Assembly (NCBI RefSeq): GCF_033170385.1
Contig: NZ_CP126170.1
Span: 1,574,001-1,638,000 of the forward strand
Source: Xanthomonas rydalmerensis
GTDB taxonomy: Bacteria > Pseudomonadota > Gammaproteobacteria > Xanthomonadales > Xanthomonadaceae
DNA length: 64,000 nucleotides
Direction: 5' to 3'
Shown here: piece by piece, positions 33,681-43,753 of the stretch
Layout: each line of letters begins with the position of its first letter
How positions within the stretch are numbered: the stretch's first letter is position 1
Made by a program: the position numbers and the translations under genes
The notes under the pieces: generated by a model
What the model saw: the letters and a program-made list of their open reading frames with translations, nothing else
What the model was told of the DNA's origin: nothing
Databases searched by the model: none

Positions 33681-33905
33681 GGAGCGGGGCCGCGCTGGGA
33701 GGTCGCCGGATTCTAGTCACAGTCCGGGCCGGCTGCGTACCTGCGCCGCGTAACGGTTCGTTGCACGCTGCGACAGGTGTGATTTTTAGGCCGCCGCGGG
33801 GTATAAGAACGCTGCCGCGGCGAGCGGCACACGGAGCGGGCGCCCTGCGCGTCCGGCCCCGGCAGTGCGCCGGTGTTCATCCGCCGACGTCCTTTGCCGG
33901 AGCCG

Positions 33906-36900
33906 ATGTCCATGTCCATCCCGCATCCCCCACGCCGGTGGCGCTGCTGGGGGCTGGCCTGCCTGCTGGCGCTGGCCGGTCTGTGCGCCGATGCCTGGGC
34001 CGGGGTGCCGGAGCTGCCGCGCTTCCGGGTGTTCTCCAGCGAGCAGGGGCTGCCGTCCAGCGACATCTCCGCGCTGCAGCTGGACCGCGACGGCTACCTG
34101 TGGATCGCCAGCGGCGATGGCCTGGCCCGCTACGACGGGCGCGAGTTCCGGGTCTGGCGGCACGACCCGGCCAATCCCGCCTCGCTGCGCTGCAACTACG
34201 TGCAGGACATGCACATCGACGCGCGCGACCGCATCTGGGTGGCCTGCGAGGGCGGCGGGCTGAGCGTGCTCGGCGCGGACCGGCGTGGCTTCCGCCACTT
34301 CAACATGGCCACGCAGCCGGCGATGCGCAGCGACGAGGTGTTCGCCATCGCCAGCCGCGGCGGCGCGGTGTTCTTCGGCACCTACCGCGGCGGCCTGTAT
34401 CGGCTGGGCGGCGATGGCCGGGTGCAGCGCATCCGCGCTGGCGATCCGAAGGTGGACGCGCTGCTCGACAGCGCGGTGCTGACCCTGGCCTTCGACGACG
34501 CCGGAGTGCTGTGGGTGGGCACCTTCAAGGGCCTGGTGCGCTACGACGGCCAGCGCGTCAGCGCCTACCGCATCGACGACGGCACGCCGGACAAGGCGCA
34601 GGTGATCACCTCGATCACCCCGCTCAGCGACGGCCTGTGGTTCAGCGGCAACACCGGCCTGTTCCGGCGCGACCGCGCCGGGCGCTGGCTGCGCGCGGAC
34701 TGGGCCGACGCCCTGCACCGCGCGGTCAGCACGATCGCCGAGGACGGCGCCGGCGGCTACTGGCTCGGCAACGGCGAGGGCCTGTGGCACAAGCCGGCCG
34801 ACGGGCCGGCGCGGCGGGTGGACACCGGCGGCGCGGCGGTGTCCGGCGCCAGCGTGGTGGAGGCGGTGCTGCGCGACCGCGAAGGCGGCCTGTGGGTGCC
34901 GCTGCCGACGCGCGGCCTCGGCTATCTGCGTCCGGACTGGCGTCGCCTGGCGGTGCTGGGCACCGCGCAGGGCCTGCCTGCCGACCAGTACGTCGGCCTG
35001 GCGCCGGCGCGCGCCGGCGGCGTGTGGCTGCTCGGTTCCGGCGCCAGCGTGTTCCGCCTCGACACCACCAGCGGTGCGCTGAGCGCGCCGCACTGGGCCA
35101 ACGGCGCGCCCAATGGCCGCATGCTGTCGGTGCTGGACGATCCGCGCGGGGCGTTGTGGATGGGCGGCAGCGCCATGCTGCTGCGCGGTCCGCTCGACGG
35201 TGGCCGCCTGCAGCGCTGGACCCGCAGCGCCGGCGAAGCCGATGCGATTCCGGACGGCACGCTCGCCTGGCTGCAACTGGACGCACGCCAGCGGCTGTGG
35301 ATCGCCGCGCCGGGCTACGGCGTGCAAGTGCGCGATGGCGACGGCCACGTCCTGCAGAACCTCCCCGGCGGCCAGCACGGTCTGGCCGGGACCGACATCG
35401 CCGCGTTCGCGATGTCCCCGGACGGCACGCCGTGGGTGGCCGACGAACAGCTCCAGCACTGGGACGACGCGGCCGGGCGGTTCCGCACGCCGCCGGAACT
35501 GGCTGGCGAGAAGGTGCAGTCGTTCGCCTTCGCCGACGCTCGCACGCTGTGGGTGCACCGGCTGTCCGGGCTGGAACTGTGGCGGCACGACGGCACGCAC
35601 TGGCAGCGCAGCCAGCGTTACGCGGTAGCCGAGGGGCTGCCGGCCACCGAGTCCAGCGCGCTGGTCGCCGATCCGCAGGGTCGCGCCTGGCTGGGCATGC
35701 GCCGCGGCCTGTTCCGGGTCGATCCGCGGCACACCCCGGCGGTGCGCGCGTTCGGCACCCGCGACGGCCTCGGCAGCCAGGAACTGGCGCGGCGCGGCCT
35801 GCTGATGACCGCCGACGGCGTGCTGGTGGCCGCCGCCGCCGACGGCAGCGTGGCGCTGCTGGACACGCGGCAGCCGGATCCGGTGCCGGTGCCGCTGGCC
35901 TTGAGTATGGAGAGCGTGCAGGTGCGGCGCGGCCCGCAACTGCTGAGCCTGCCCACGCGCGGCGACTTCACCCTGCGCTCGGACGACCGCGACCTGCGCG
36001 TGGCGGTGCGGCTGCTGTCCTACATCGACCCCGAACACATCGTCTACCGGTTCCGCCTGCCGGGCTACGACCGCGACTGGGTCAGTACCGGCGCCAGCGG
36101 CGAACGCATCCTGCCGCAGCTGCCCGACGGTGCGCAGGTGCTGGAGATCCAGGCGCGCACCCGCAACGGCGCCTGGTCGCCGACGCTGCGCCTGCCGTTC
36201 CAGGTGCAGCCGCCCTGGTGGCGCAGCGTCTGGGGCATCGTCGGGCTGCTCGCCGCGGCCTGCCTGCTGCTGCTGGTGTCGCTGCGCGCCTACCGGCGGC
36301 GCCTGGGCCGCCAGCACGCCTGGGAGCTGGCCCTGCACAAACAGGAACTGGCCGAGCAGGCCTCGTTGGCCAAGACCCGCTTCCTGGCCACGCTCGGCCA
36401 CGAGGTGCGCACGCCGCTGACCGGGGTGCTGGGCATGAGCGAGCTGCTGCTGGCCACGCCGCTGGATCCCAAGCAGCGCGGCTACACCGAGTCGATCCGC
36501 CGCGCCGGCACGCACCTGCTGCACCTGGTCAACGACGCGCTGGACCTGGCGCGGATCGAGGCCGGGCGCCTGCGCCTGGAGTCGCAGCCGTTCGCGCTGC
36601 AGGCGCTGATCGCCGAGGTGGTCAACCTGATGGCGCCGCTGGCGCAGGCGCGCGGGCTGCGCTTCGATCTGCACGACGCCATGCCCGGCGCGACCACGGT
36701 GGAAGGCGATGCGCTGCGCGTGCGGCAGATCCTGCTGAACCTGCTGGGCAACGCGATCAAGTTCACCAGCAGCGGCTCGGTGGCGCTGAAGGTGGCGCCG
36801 GCGCAGGATGGCCAAGGGCTGTGCATCGAGGTGGCCGACACCGGCCCGGGCATCGGCGCCGAGCAGCAGGCGCGGTTGTTCCAGCGCTTCGAACAGGGCG

Positions 36901-37478
36901 ACGGCCCGCGCACCGCGGTGCGCCAGGGCGGCAGCGGCCTGGGCCTGGCGATCAGCCAGGAACTGGCGATGGCGATGGGCGGGCGCATCCAGGTCGAGAG
37001 CCGGCTCGGGCACGGCGCGCGCTTCCGCGTGGGCCTGCCGCTGTGCTGGCGCCCGGCGCAGGAGCCCGCGGTGGTGCCGGCGGTGGCCCCGCGGGCGCGC
37101 ACCGCGCTGCGCATCCTGCTGGTCGAGGACGAACCGACCGTGGCTCAGGTGATGGTCGAGCTGCTGCGCGGCCGCGGCCATCAGGTGGCCTGGGCCGCGC
37201 ACGGCCTGGAGGCGCTGACCGAAGCCAGCCAGGGCAGCTTCGACATCGGCCTGCTCGACCTGGATCTGCCGGCGCTCGACGGCCTGGCGTTGGCACGGCA
37301 GTTGCGCGCGCTGGGCCACGGCTTCCCGCTGCTGGCGGTGACCGCGCGCTCCGACGGCGAGGCCGAGTCCGCGGCGCGCGCCGCCGGCTTCGCCGGGTTC
37401 GTGCGCAAGCCGGTCACCGGGCAGATGCTGGAGGCCGCCATCGACGCGGTGCTGGACGGCGCGCCGCCCCGGCTCTGA
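33906..37478 (+). CDS. Beta-propeller hybrid sensor histidine kinase 1
   Basis: Membrane kinase of 1190 residues. A signal peptide (about 10-35), periplasmic propeller repeats (GYLWIASGDGLARYDGREF and ten or more others), a Y_Y_Y domain (YRFRLPGYDRDW), one transmembrane helix (WGIVGLLAAACLLLLVSL), a HisKA domain with phospho-acceptor His832 in LGHEVRTPLTG, a HATPase domain (NLLGNAIKFT, DTGPGIG, GGSGLGL) and a C-terminal receiver with phospho-acceptor Asp1118 (LLDLDLP) and Lys1168 (RKPVT). No HPt or DNA-binding domain. Three ATGs are possible (33873, 33906, 33912); 33906 is chosen because it gives the cleanest signal peptide. The next gene is a close paralogue in tandem. Stimulus unknown. Confidence 0.92.
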   Translation: MSMSIPHPPRRWRCWGLACLLALAGLCADAWAGVPELPRFRVFSSEQGLPSSDISALQLDRDGYLWIASGDGLARYDGREFRVWRHDPANPASLRCNYVQDMHIDARDRIWVACEGGGLSVLGADRRGFRHFNMATQPAMRSDEVFAIASRGGAVFFGTYRGGLYRLGGDGRVQRIRAGDPKVDALLDSAVLTLAFDDAGVLWVGTFKGLVRYDGQRVSAYRIDDGTPDKAQVITSITPLSDGLWFSGNTGLFRRDRAGRWLRADWADALHRAVSTIAEDGAGGYWLGNGEGLWHKPADGPARRVDTGGAAVSGASVVEAVLRDREGGLWVPLPTRGLGYLRPDWRRLAVLGTAQGLPADQYVGLAPARAGGVWLLGSGASVFRLDTTSGALSAPHWANGAPNGRMLSVLDDPRGALWMGGSAMLLRGPLDGGRLQRWTRSAGEADAIPDGTLAWLQLDARQRLWIAAPGYGVQVRDGDGHVLQNLPGGQHGLAGTDIAAFAMSPDGTPWVADEQLQHWDDAAGRFRTPPELAGEKVQSFAFADARTLWVHRLSGLELWRHDGTHWQRSQRYAVAEGLPATESSALVADPQGRAWLGMRRGLFRVDPRHTPAVRAFGTRDGLGSQELARRGLLMTADGVLVAAAADGSVALLDTRQPDPVPVPLALSMESVQVRRGPQLLSLPTRGDFTLRSDDRDLRVAVRLLSYIDPEHIVYRFRLPGYDRDWVSTGASGERILPQLPDGAQVLEIQARTRNGAWSPTLRLPFQVQPPWWRSVWGIVGLLAAACLLLLVSLRAYRRRLGRQHAWELALHKQELAEQASLAKTRFLATLGHEVRTPLTGVLGMSELLLATPLDPKQRGYTESIRRAGTHLLHLVNDALDLARIEAGRLRLESQPFALQALIAEVVNLMAPLAQARGLRFDLHDAMPGATTVEGDALRVRQILLNLLGNAIKFTSSGSVALKVAPAQDGQGLCIEVADTGPGIGAEQQARLFQRFEQGDGPRTAVRQGGSGLGLAISQELAMAMGGRIQVESRLGHGARFRVGLPLCWRPAQEPAVVPAVAPRARTALRILLVEDEPTVAQVMVELLRGRGHQVAWAAHGLEALTEASQGSFDIGLLDLDLPALDGLALARQLRALGHGFPLLAVTARSDGEAESAARAAGFAGFVRKPVTGQMLEAAIDAVLDGAPPRL

Positions 37479-37569
37479 GGCGATGCGGATCCGGTTGCCA
37501 GCGCCGGCGCTTATCGCCGACGATGGGGTGGTGGCGCGGGACGGACGCCCGTCAGGGGAGACAGAGGCG

Positions 37570-40500
37570 ATGCGGTCGAGACGGATCTTGGGATGGCTGC
37601 TGCTGGCGTGGTCCGCGGTCGCTGGCGCGGCAGTGCCGCCGACGCCGCAGCCGCGCCAGCTGACCGTGGCCGACGGCCTGCCGTCCAACAGCATCAATGG
37701 CTTTGCCGAGGACAAGCTCGGCTACCTGTGGCTGGCCAGCAGCGACGGGCTGGCGCGCTTCGACGGACGCGGCTACCGCATCTGGCGCATCGAGGACGGC
37801 CTGCACGCCAACAAGATCTGGTCGGTGCACGTCGATGCGCAGAACCGGGTCTGGTTCGGCACCGACGGTGCCGGCCTGGGCATGCTCTCGGCCGACCGCC
37901 GGCAATTCCGCTACTACGACAGCAGCACCTATCCGCAGATCGGCGGCACCACGGTGTGGGCGATCGCCTCCACGCCGGACGGCAGCGTCTGGTTCGGCAC
38001 CGCCACCGGCGGCCTGCACCAACTGCGGCCGGACGGCCGCCTGCGCCGCTTCATGCCGGTGCCCGGCGACGAACGCAGCCTGCCGTCGGCCACGGTCATC
38101 CATCTGGCGACCACGTGGGACGGGACCCTGTGGGTCGGTACCCGCGACGGTCTGGCGCGCTGGACCGGGCACGACTTCCAGCGTGTCGACGCGGCCGCGC
38201 TGCCGCACCCGGAAGTGCAGGGGCTGACCCCCGAACGCGACGATACGCTGTGGGTCTCCACCCAGGGCGGAGCGCGCCTGCTGCGCGCCGATGCCAGCGT
38301 GGTGGAGCCATACTGGCGCAACATGCCCAGCGAGAGCGTGCTGGGGATGCTGGTCCACGACCGCCATGGCACCCGCTGGTTCGACACCATGGACGGACTG
38401 GGCCGCGAGAGCGAGTCGGGGGTGATCCGTAACGTGCCGCTGTACAGCAACTCCGCGCACGGACTGGTCAAGCCGAACTGGTCGCTGGCGTTCGAGGACC
38501 GCGAGGGCGGCCTGTGGTTCGCCAGCACCAATGCCGGCCTGTGGCACCTGCCGGCCAACTGGCAGCAGTTCTCGGTGCTGTCCCACCGGGTGGACGACCC
38601 GGAGTCGATGGGCAATCCCTACGTGCAGGCCACTGCCGCCGCCCGCGACGGCGGCGTGTGGCTGGCCGGCACGCGCGGGGTGCTGGACAAGCTGGACCCG
38701 GCCACCGGCGTCGTGCATCGGCACATGCAGGCGATGTTCGGACGCAACTGGTCGCGGGCGATCGCCGAGGACCCGCAGGGGCGGGTGTGGGCGGCGGCCT
38801 GGGGCGCGCTGTTGCGCTACGACCCGGTCAGCGGCGAGGTGCGGCGCTGGGGCAGCGACGCCGGTGCCGATGCGGCGATTGCGTCGCAGGTGCAGCGGAT
38901 CGCCTTCAGCGACGATCGCCACGTCTGGATCTTCAGCGACATCGGCGGCGTGCAGGTGCGTGACCTCGACGGCCACGTCCTGCGCGACATGGCGCCGGGC
39001 ACCGACGGCCTGCCCGCGGAACTGGTGGTGGACGAGGCCCAGCCCGGGCCGCAGGGCCAGCCCTGGGTGCTGGGCCGTCACGGGCTGCTGGCCTGGAACC
39101 CGGCGCGCGTGCGTTTCGAGCCGGTGCCGGGTGCGCCGCGGCGTCCGCTGAGCGCCTTCGCGATCAGCGACGGCAATGTGGTCTGGCTGGCCAGCGTCGG
39201 TTGCCTGGAGCGTTATCTGTGGGATGGCAGCCGGCTGAGCCTGCTCGACCGCATCGATGCCGAACAGGAGTTCCCGGCGCTGGCGCCGAACGGCCTGGTC
39301 GTCGATGCCAGCGGCGTGGCCTGGCTGAGCAGCATGCGCGGGCTGATCCGGGTCGATCCGGCGAGCAAGGCGATCCGCTCCTACGGTGTGCACGATGGCC
39401 TGCCCAACCAGGAGTTCTACGCGCGCACCCTGGTGCAGGCGCGCAGCGGGCAGATCCTGGGCGGCACCCCGGATGGCGTGGTGCTGTTCGAGCCGTCACA
39501 GGTGGTGCCGTCGCGGCGGCAGCCGCCGCTGGTGATCGAGCGCATCGGCGTGCGCCGCGGCGAGCGCGCGCTGGACCTGCTGCACGCCGACCGCATCGTG
39601 CTGCAGGAAGGCGACCGCGATCTGCACGTGGTCGCGCGCCTGCTGTCGTTCTCCGACACCGACGCCAACACCTATCGCTTCCGCCTCAGCGGTTACGATC
39701 CGGACTGGGTCGATGTCGGCGCCAGCGGCGAGCGTCTGTTCTCGCGGCTGCCGTCGGGCCACTACACCCTGGAGATGCAGGCGCGTACCGCCGACAAGGT
39801 GTGGTCGAAGGTGATCACGCTGCGCTTTCGCGTGCTGCCGCCGTGGTGGCGCAGTCCGTGGGGCGTGGCCGGGCTGGCGGTGCTGGCGGTGCTGGCACTG
39901 TGGCTGCTCGCCTACCTGTACCGGCGCCGCCTGCGCCGGCGCGCCGCCTGGCAACTGGCGGTGCACAAGCAGGAGGTGGCCGAGCAGGCCTCGCTGGCCA
40001 AGACCCGCTTCCTGGCCACGCTCGGCCACGAGGTGCGCACGCCGATGACCGGGGTGCTGGGCATGAGCGAACTGCTGCTGGCGACGCCGCTGGATCCCAC
40101 GCAGCGCCGCTACACCGAATCGATCCGCGACGCCGGCTCGCATCTGCTGCGCCTGGTCAACGATGCGCTGGACCTGGCGCGGATCGAGGCCGGGCGCCTG
40201 GAACTGGAGCAGCAGCCGTTCGACCTGGGCCGGCTGATCGCCGAACTGGAGGCGATGATGGGGCCGATGGCGCGTGGCCGCGGCCTTGCCTTCGCCCTGG
40301 ACAACGCCATGCCGCCGCAGGTCACCGCGCGCGGCGACGCCACGCGGGTGCGGCAGATCCTGCTGAACCTGCTCAACAACGCCATCAAGTTCACCGAGCA
40401 CGGCAGCGTGGAGTTGCGGGTGGCGCCGCTGCAGCCGCAGCAGGGCGTGCGCTTCGAGGTCGCCGACACCGGGCCGGGCATCAATGCCGAACAGCAGGCG

Positions 40501-41148
40501 CGGCTGTTCCAGCGCTTCGAGCAGGCCGACGGGCCGCGCACTGCCGCGCGCTACGGCGGCAGCGGCCTGGGCCTGGCGATCAGCCAGGAGCTGGCGGTGG
40601 CGATGGGCGGACGCATCGAACTGCGCAGCCGCCTCGGTGCCGGCACCCGCTTCCTGGTCGAGCTGCCGTTGCCGTGGACGCCCGAGCCGCTGCCGCAGGC
40701 GCCGCGCGACCTCCGCGCGTCCACCAGCGCCGCGACGCCGCGGCGGATCCTGCTGGTCGAGGACGATCCGACCGTGGCCGAGGTGGTCGGCGGCCTGCTG
40801 CGCGCGCGCGGCCACCAGGTCACCCACGCTGTACACGCATTGGCCGCGCTGACCGAAGCGGCGGCCAGCACGTTCGACATCGCCTTGCTGGACCTGGACC
40901 TGCCCGGTCTGGACGGCCTGGCGCTGGCGCGGCAGTTGCGCGCCTTCGGCTACGGCATGCCGCTGATCGCGGTCACTGCCCGCGCCGACGCCGACGCCGA
41001 GCCGCAGGCCCGCGCCGCCGGCTTCAGCGGCTTCCTGCGCAAGCCGGTGACCGGCGAGATGCTGGCGGAGGCGGTGGAGGGGAAGCCGGGACCGGGGACT
41101 CGGAACCCGGGACCCGGGGAAAGCGACGGTCGCCGTGAAGCCACATAG
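37570..41148 (+). CDS. Beta-propeller hybrid sensor histidine kinase 2 (tandem paralogue)
   Basis: Protein of 1192 residues with the same order as the upstream kinase: signal peptide (about 1-19, SAVAGAA), propeller repeats (GYLWLASSDGLARFDG, NRVWFGTDGAGLGML), Y_Y_Y (YRFRLSGYDPDW), transmembrane helix, HisKA with His820, HATPase, receiver with Asp1108. The kinase halves are almost identical across the dimerisation helices, while the propellers differ, which is what one expects of duplicated receptors with different ligands. The last 21 residues after VEG are low-complexity (KPGPGTRNPGPGES) and arise from an intergenic repeat. The start at 37570 begins the signal peptide. The two genes are 91 bp apart and probably co-transcribed. 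Confidence 0.92.
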   Translation: MRSRRILGWLLLAWSAVAGAAVPPTPQPRQLTVADGLPSNSINGFAEDKLGYLWLASSDGLARFDGRGYRIWRIEDGLHANKIWSVHVDAQNRVWFGTDGAGLGMLSADRRQFRYYDSSTYPQIGGTTVWAIASTPDGSVWFGTATGGLHQLRPDGRLRRFMPVPGDERSLPSATVIHLATTWDGTLWVGTRDGLARWTGHDFQRVDAAALPHPEVQGLTPERDDTLWVSTQGGARLLRADASVVEPYWRNMPSESVLGMLVHDRHGTRWFDTMDGLGRESESGVIRNVPLYSNSAHGLVKPNWSLAFEDREGGLWFASTNAGLWHLPANWQQFSVLSHRVDDPESMGNPYVQATAAARDGGVWLAGTRGVLDKLDPATGVVHRHMQAMFGRNWSRAIAEDPQGRVWAAAWGALLRYDPVSGEVRRWGSDAGADAAIASQVQRIAFSDDRHVWIFSDIGGVQVRDLDGHVLRDMAPGTDGLPAELVVDEAQPGPQGQPWVLGRHGLLAWNPARVRFEPVPGAPRRPLSAFAISDGNVVWLASVGCLERYLWDGSRLSLLDRIDAEQEFPALAPNGLVVDASGVAWLSSMRGLIRVDPASKAIRSYGVHDGLPNQEFYARTLVQARSGQILGGTPDGVVLFEPSQVVPSRRQPPLVIERIGVRRGERALDLLHADRIVLQEGDRDLHVVARLLSFSDTDANTYRFRLSGYDPDWVDVGASGERLFSRLPSGHYTLEMQARTADKVWSKVITLRFRVLPPWWRSPWGVAGLAVLAVLALWLLAYLYRRRLRRRAAWQLAVHKQEVAEQASLAKTRFLATLGHEVRTPMTGVLGMSELLLATPLDPTQRRYTESIRDAGSHLLRLVNDALDLARIEAGRLELEQQPFDLGRLIAELEAMMGPMARGRGLAFALDNAMPPQVTARGDATRVRQILLNLLNNAIKFTEHGSVELRVAPLQPQQGVRFEVADTGPGINAEQQARLFQRFEQADGPRTAARYGGSGLGLAISQELAVAMGGRIELRSRLGAGTRFLVELPLPWTPEPLPQAPRDLRASTSAATPRRILLVEDDPTVAEVVGGLLRARGHQVTHAVHALAALTEAAASTFDIALLDLDLPGLDGLALARQLRAFGYGMPLIAVTARADADAEPQARAAGFSGFLRKPVTGEMLAEAVEGKPGPGTRNPGPGESDGRREAT

Positions 41149-41171
41149 GCAGTGCGCGGGGCACGGCCTCT

Positions 41172-41239
41172 GTAGGAGCGGCTTTAGCCGCGACCCGGCG
41201 TTCCCGGCCGCGTCGGGTCGCGGCTAAAGCCGCTCCTAC
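41172..41239. repeat. REP/BIME element, GTAG type
   Basis: Two 26-bp arms (41172-41197 and 41214-41239), GTAGGAGCGGCTTTAGCCGC plus GACCCG and its perfect complement, around a 16-bp loop. Each arm itself contains the GCGGCT-TT-AGCCGC hairpin with a GTAG head, as in REPs moved by RAYT transposases. Same family as 62166-62233 and 62481-62549. Confidence 0.85.
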
Positions 41240-41312
41240 GAGAGCCCAGGAATCGTGCGGACCGCATCGCCCTCGCCGTTGCGAATCCCCACTCCCAAAT
41301 CCCCACTCCCGG

Positions 41313-42749
41313 CTACTCCGCCACCTCTTCCACCTGCTTCGGATGCGGCCGCGTATCCGGCAACTGCCAGAAGATCAGCGTCGAGGTCAGGGTGATGGCG
41401 CCGACGCAGACGAAGGTCGCGTGCAGCGCCGCGGTGGCGCCGTGGGTATCGCCGAGATGGGTGTTGAACGCCGCCAGCAGGCTGCCGGCGGCCGCGGCGC
41501 CGAAGCCGGTGGCCAGCATCATCACCATCGACAGCAGACTGTTGCCGGCGCTGGCCTGGTCGCGGTCCAGGTCGCGCAGGGTCACCGTGTTCATGACGGT
41601 GAACTGCAACGAGTTGACCGCGCCGAACAGCGCCAGCTGCAGCAGCCGCCAGCCCAGCGGCTGGCCGACGTCGAACAGCAGGAAGCTGGCCATCGCGGTG
41701 CCGACCAGCACGGTGTTGGTCATCAGCACGCGGCGGTAGCCGAAGCGCTCCACCAGCTTCACCGCCGCGCGCTTGGAGGCCATGCCGGCCAGCGCCACTG
41801 GGATCATCATCAGGCCGGCATTCATCGGGCTCATGCCCAGGCCCACCTGCAGCAGCAGCGGGATCAGGAACGGCATGCTGCCGCTGCCTACGCGCGAGAA
41901 CAGGTTGCCGAGGATGCCGATGCGGAAGCTGATGACCTTGAACAGGTGCAGCGGGAACAGCGGCGCCGGCGCGTTGGCCGCGTGCAGCCAGTAGCCGATC
42001 AGCGCCGCCAGCCCGGCGATGGCCAGCAGCATCACGAAGGCGTGGCGCAGGCCCAGCTCGGAGATGCCGTCCAGCGCCAGCGACAGTGCCACCATGCCGA
42101 AGGCCAGCATCGCGTAGCCGATCAGATCGAAGCGGGTACGTTGCTCGCCGTAGAAGTCCGGCATGATCTTCAGCGCGGCGGCGAAGCCGATCGCGCCGAT
42201 CGGCAGGTTGATCAGGAACACCCAGTGCCAGGACGCCACCTGCACCAGCCAGCCGCCCAGGGTCGGCCCGACCAGCGGCCCGATCAGCGCGGGAATGGCG
42301 ATGAAGCTCATGGCGCTGAGGAACTGCGCGCGCGACACCGAGCGCATCACCGCCAGCCGGCCGACCGGCAGCAGCATCGCGCCGCCGATGCCCTGCAGCA
42401 CGCGCGCGGCCACCAGATACGGCAGCCGCGGCGCCGCCGCACACAGCAGCGAGCCGAGGGTGAACAGCACGATCGCGATCAGGAAGGTGCGGCGGGTGCC
42501 GTAGCGGTCGGCGATCCAGCCGGAGGCGGGAATGAACATCGCCACCGCCAGCGCATAACTGAACACCACCGACTGCATCTGCAGCGGGCTCTCGCCGAGG
42601 CTGCGCGCCATCGCCGGCAGCGCGGTGTTGACGATGGTCGCATCGAGCATCTGCATGAAGATGGCCAGCGACACCAGCCATAACAGCGGACGGAAACTGC
42701 GCGCGTTGGGAACGGCGATCGGATCGGAGGAGGGCGCGGACATCGGCAT
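41313..42749 (-). CDS. DHA2-type MFS multidrug exporter (MdtD-like)
   Basis: Proton-driven efflux carrier of 478 residues with about 14 hydrophobic segments. Typical motifs: MLDATIVNTALPAMARSLGE in helix 1, GWIADRYGTRRTF (motif A) and RVLQGIGGAMLLPVGR, then GPTLGGWLV (motif C). Closest recognisable relative is E. coli MdtD. Drug specificity is unknown. Start at 42749 (MPMSAPSS; an ATG at 42743 is equally possible). It lies alone between a REP element and the azoreductase, with a 205-bp gap upstream in which I see nothing further. Confidence 0.9.
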   Translation of the reverse strand: MPMSAPSSDPIAVPNARSFRPLLWLVSLAIFMQMLDATIVNTALPAMARSLGESPLQMQSVVFSYALAVAMFIPASGWIADRYGTRRTFLIAIVLFTLGSLLCAAAPRLPYLVAARVLQGIGGAMLLPVGRLAVMRSVSRAQFLSAMSFIAIPALIGPLVGPTLGGWLVQVASWHWVFLINLPIGAIGFAAALKIMPDFYGEQRTRFDLIGYAMLAFGMVALSLALDGISELGLRHAFVMLLAIAGLAALIGYWLHAANAPAPLFPLHLFKVISFRIGILGNLFSRVGSGSMPFLIPLLLQVGLGMSPMNAGLMMIPVALAGMASKRAAVKLVERFGYRRVLMTNTVLVGTAMASFLLFDVGQPLGWRLLQLALFGAVNSLQFTVMNTVTLRDLDRDQASAGNSLLSMVMMLATGFGAAAAGSLLAAFNTHLGDTHGATAALHATFVCVGAITLTSTLIFWQLPDTRPHPKQVEEVAE

Positions 42750-42954
42750 GCAGGGCGACGCGGGGGGCAATAGGATCGCGCAGATCGCGTCGCCGTGCCG
42801 TGCAGCCGCCTCCGCCTGCGGGTCGGCGCTGCGCAGCGCGCGGTGGCGGTATGGTGACGCAGCCGCGTCGGGCAGGTTGTGTCTCGGCCGCGGCGAGGTT
42901 CGCCCACCGCGGTGGACCCGGCGACCCGACGCTGCCGCCGTCCGTGCGGGAAGG

Positions 42955-43641
42955 TTATCCGCAGGACGCCGGCATCGCGCCCAAGCGCCGCACCAGGGCA
43001 TCCACCGCCGTTTCCGCCTGCTGAATCGAGGTGGCCAGACGCTGGTCCGCGAACTCATCGTATTCGATGGCCGCGCCGTATACGTCGGTGACGCCGATGT
43101 AAGCGAACGCGGTTCGGATCGACGCCTCCACATGGTTGCTCGCGGCCAGAGCGCCCGCCGGGTCGTAACCGTGATCCCTGCGCGAGGACAACAGCACCAG
43201 GCGCTTGCGCGCAGCGGCCAGTAGCGGCCAGTAAGGCGCGCCGCTGCGGCTGCGATCGAAACCGAAGGTACGGCCGACGCGGACGATGTTGTCGATGTAG
43301 GCCTTGAACTGCGCGGGTGGGCCGAAGTTGTACATGGGCACGCCGGCCACGATCAGGTCGGCGCGCACCAGTTCGTCGATCAGCCGGTCGCTGACGTGCA
43401 GCTCCGCCTGCATCCAGTCCTCGCGCGCATGCGCAGGGGTGAAGGCCGCATGTATCCAACGCCCGGTCACCGGCGGCGGCGGGTCCCGGCCGATGTCGCG
43501 GTAGACCACCTGCGTGTCCGGATACAGTGCGGTCCAGCGTTGGACGAAGCGCGCGGTCAGGCGTCGGGTGTGCGAGCCGTGCGCCATGACGGCGGAACTG
43601 CCGGGGCGGGCGCTGGCATCGAGGTGCAACAGTGAGGGCAT
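42955..43641 (-). CDS. azoR: FMN-dependent NADH azoreductase / quinone reductase
   Basis: Flavodoxin-fold enzyme of 228 residues. It opens LLHLDASARPGSSAV and carries the FMN-binding PMYNFGPPAQFKAYID motif, as in AzoR. It reduces quinones or azo compounds by two electrons with NADH, protecting against thiol-reactive electrophiles. Divergent from a LysR-type regulator with 112 bp between them, the usual arrangement for a regulator and its target. Start at 43641. Confidence 0.88.
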   Translation of the reverse strand: MPSLLHLDASARPGSSAVMAHGSHTRRLTARFVQRWTALYPDTQVVYRDIGRDPPPPVTGRWIHAAFTPAHAREDWMQAELHVSDRLIDELVRADLIVAGVPMYNFGPPAQFKAYIDNIVRVGRTFGFDRSRSGAPYWPLLAAARKRLVLLSSRRDHGYDPAGALAASNHVEASIRTAFAYIGVTDVYGAAIEYDEFADQRLATSIQQAETAVDALVRRLGAMPASCG

Positions 43642-43753
43642 GACGGTGACGCTCCAGGGCGGGATCGACGGGGGTGGCGCAAGTCTCGGCCGCGCCCTCT
43701 AGCCCGACAAACGTTATGTTTTCAGCCGACGGGTGAGATGAGATCATCCATGC

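Noticed and set aside
33786..37715. 1309-codon frame on the minus strand opposite the first sensor kinase
   Set aside because: Antisense shadow of the kinase gene; repetitive Gln/Arg/His composition, no domain.
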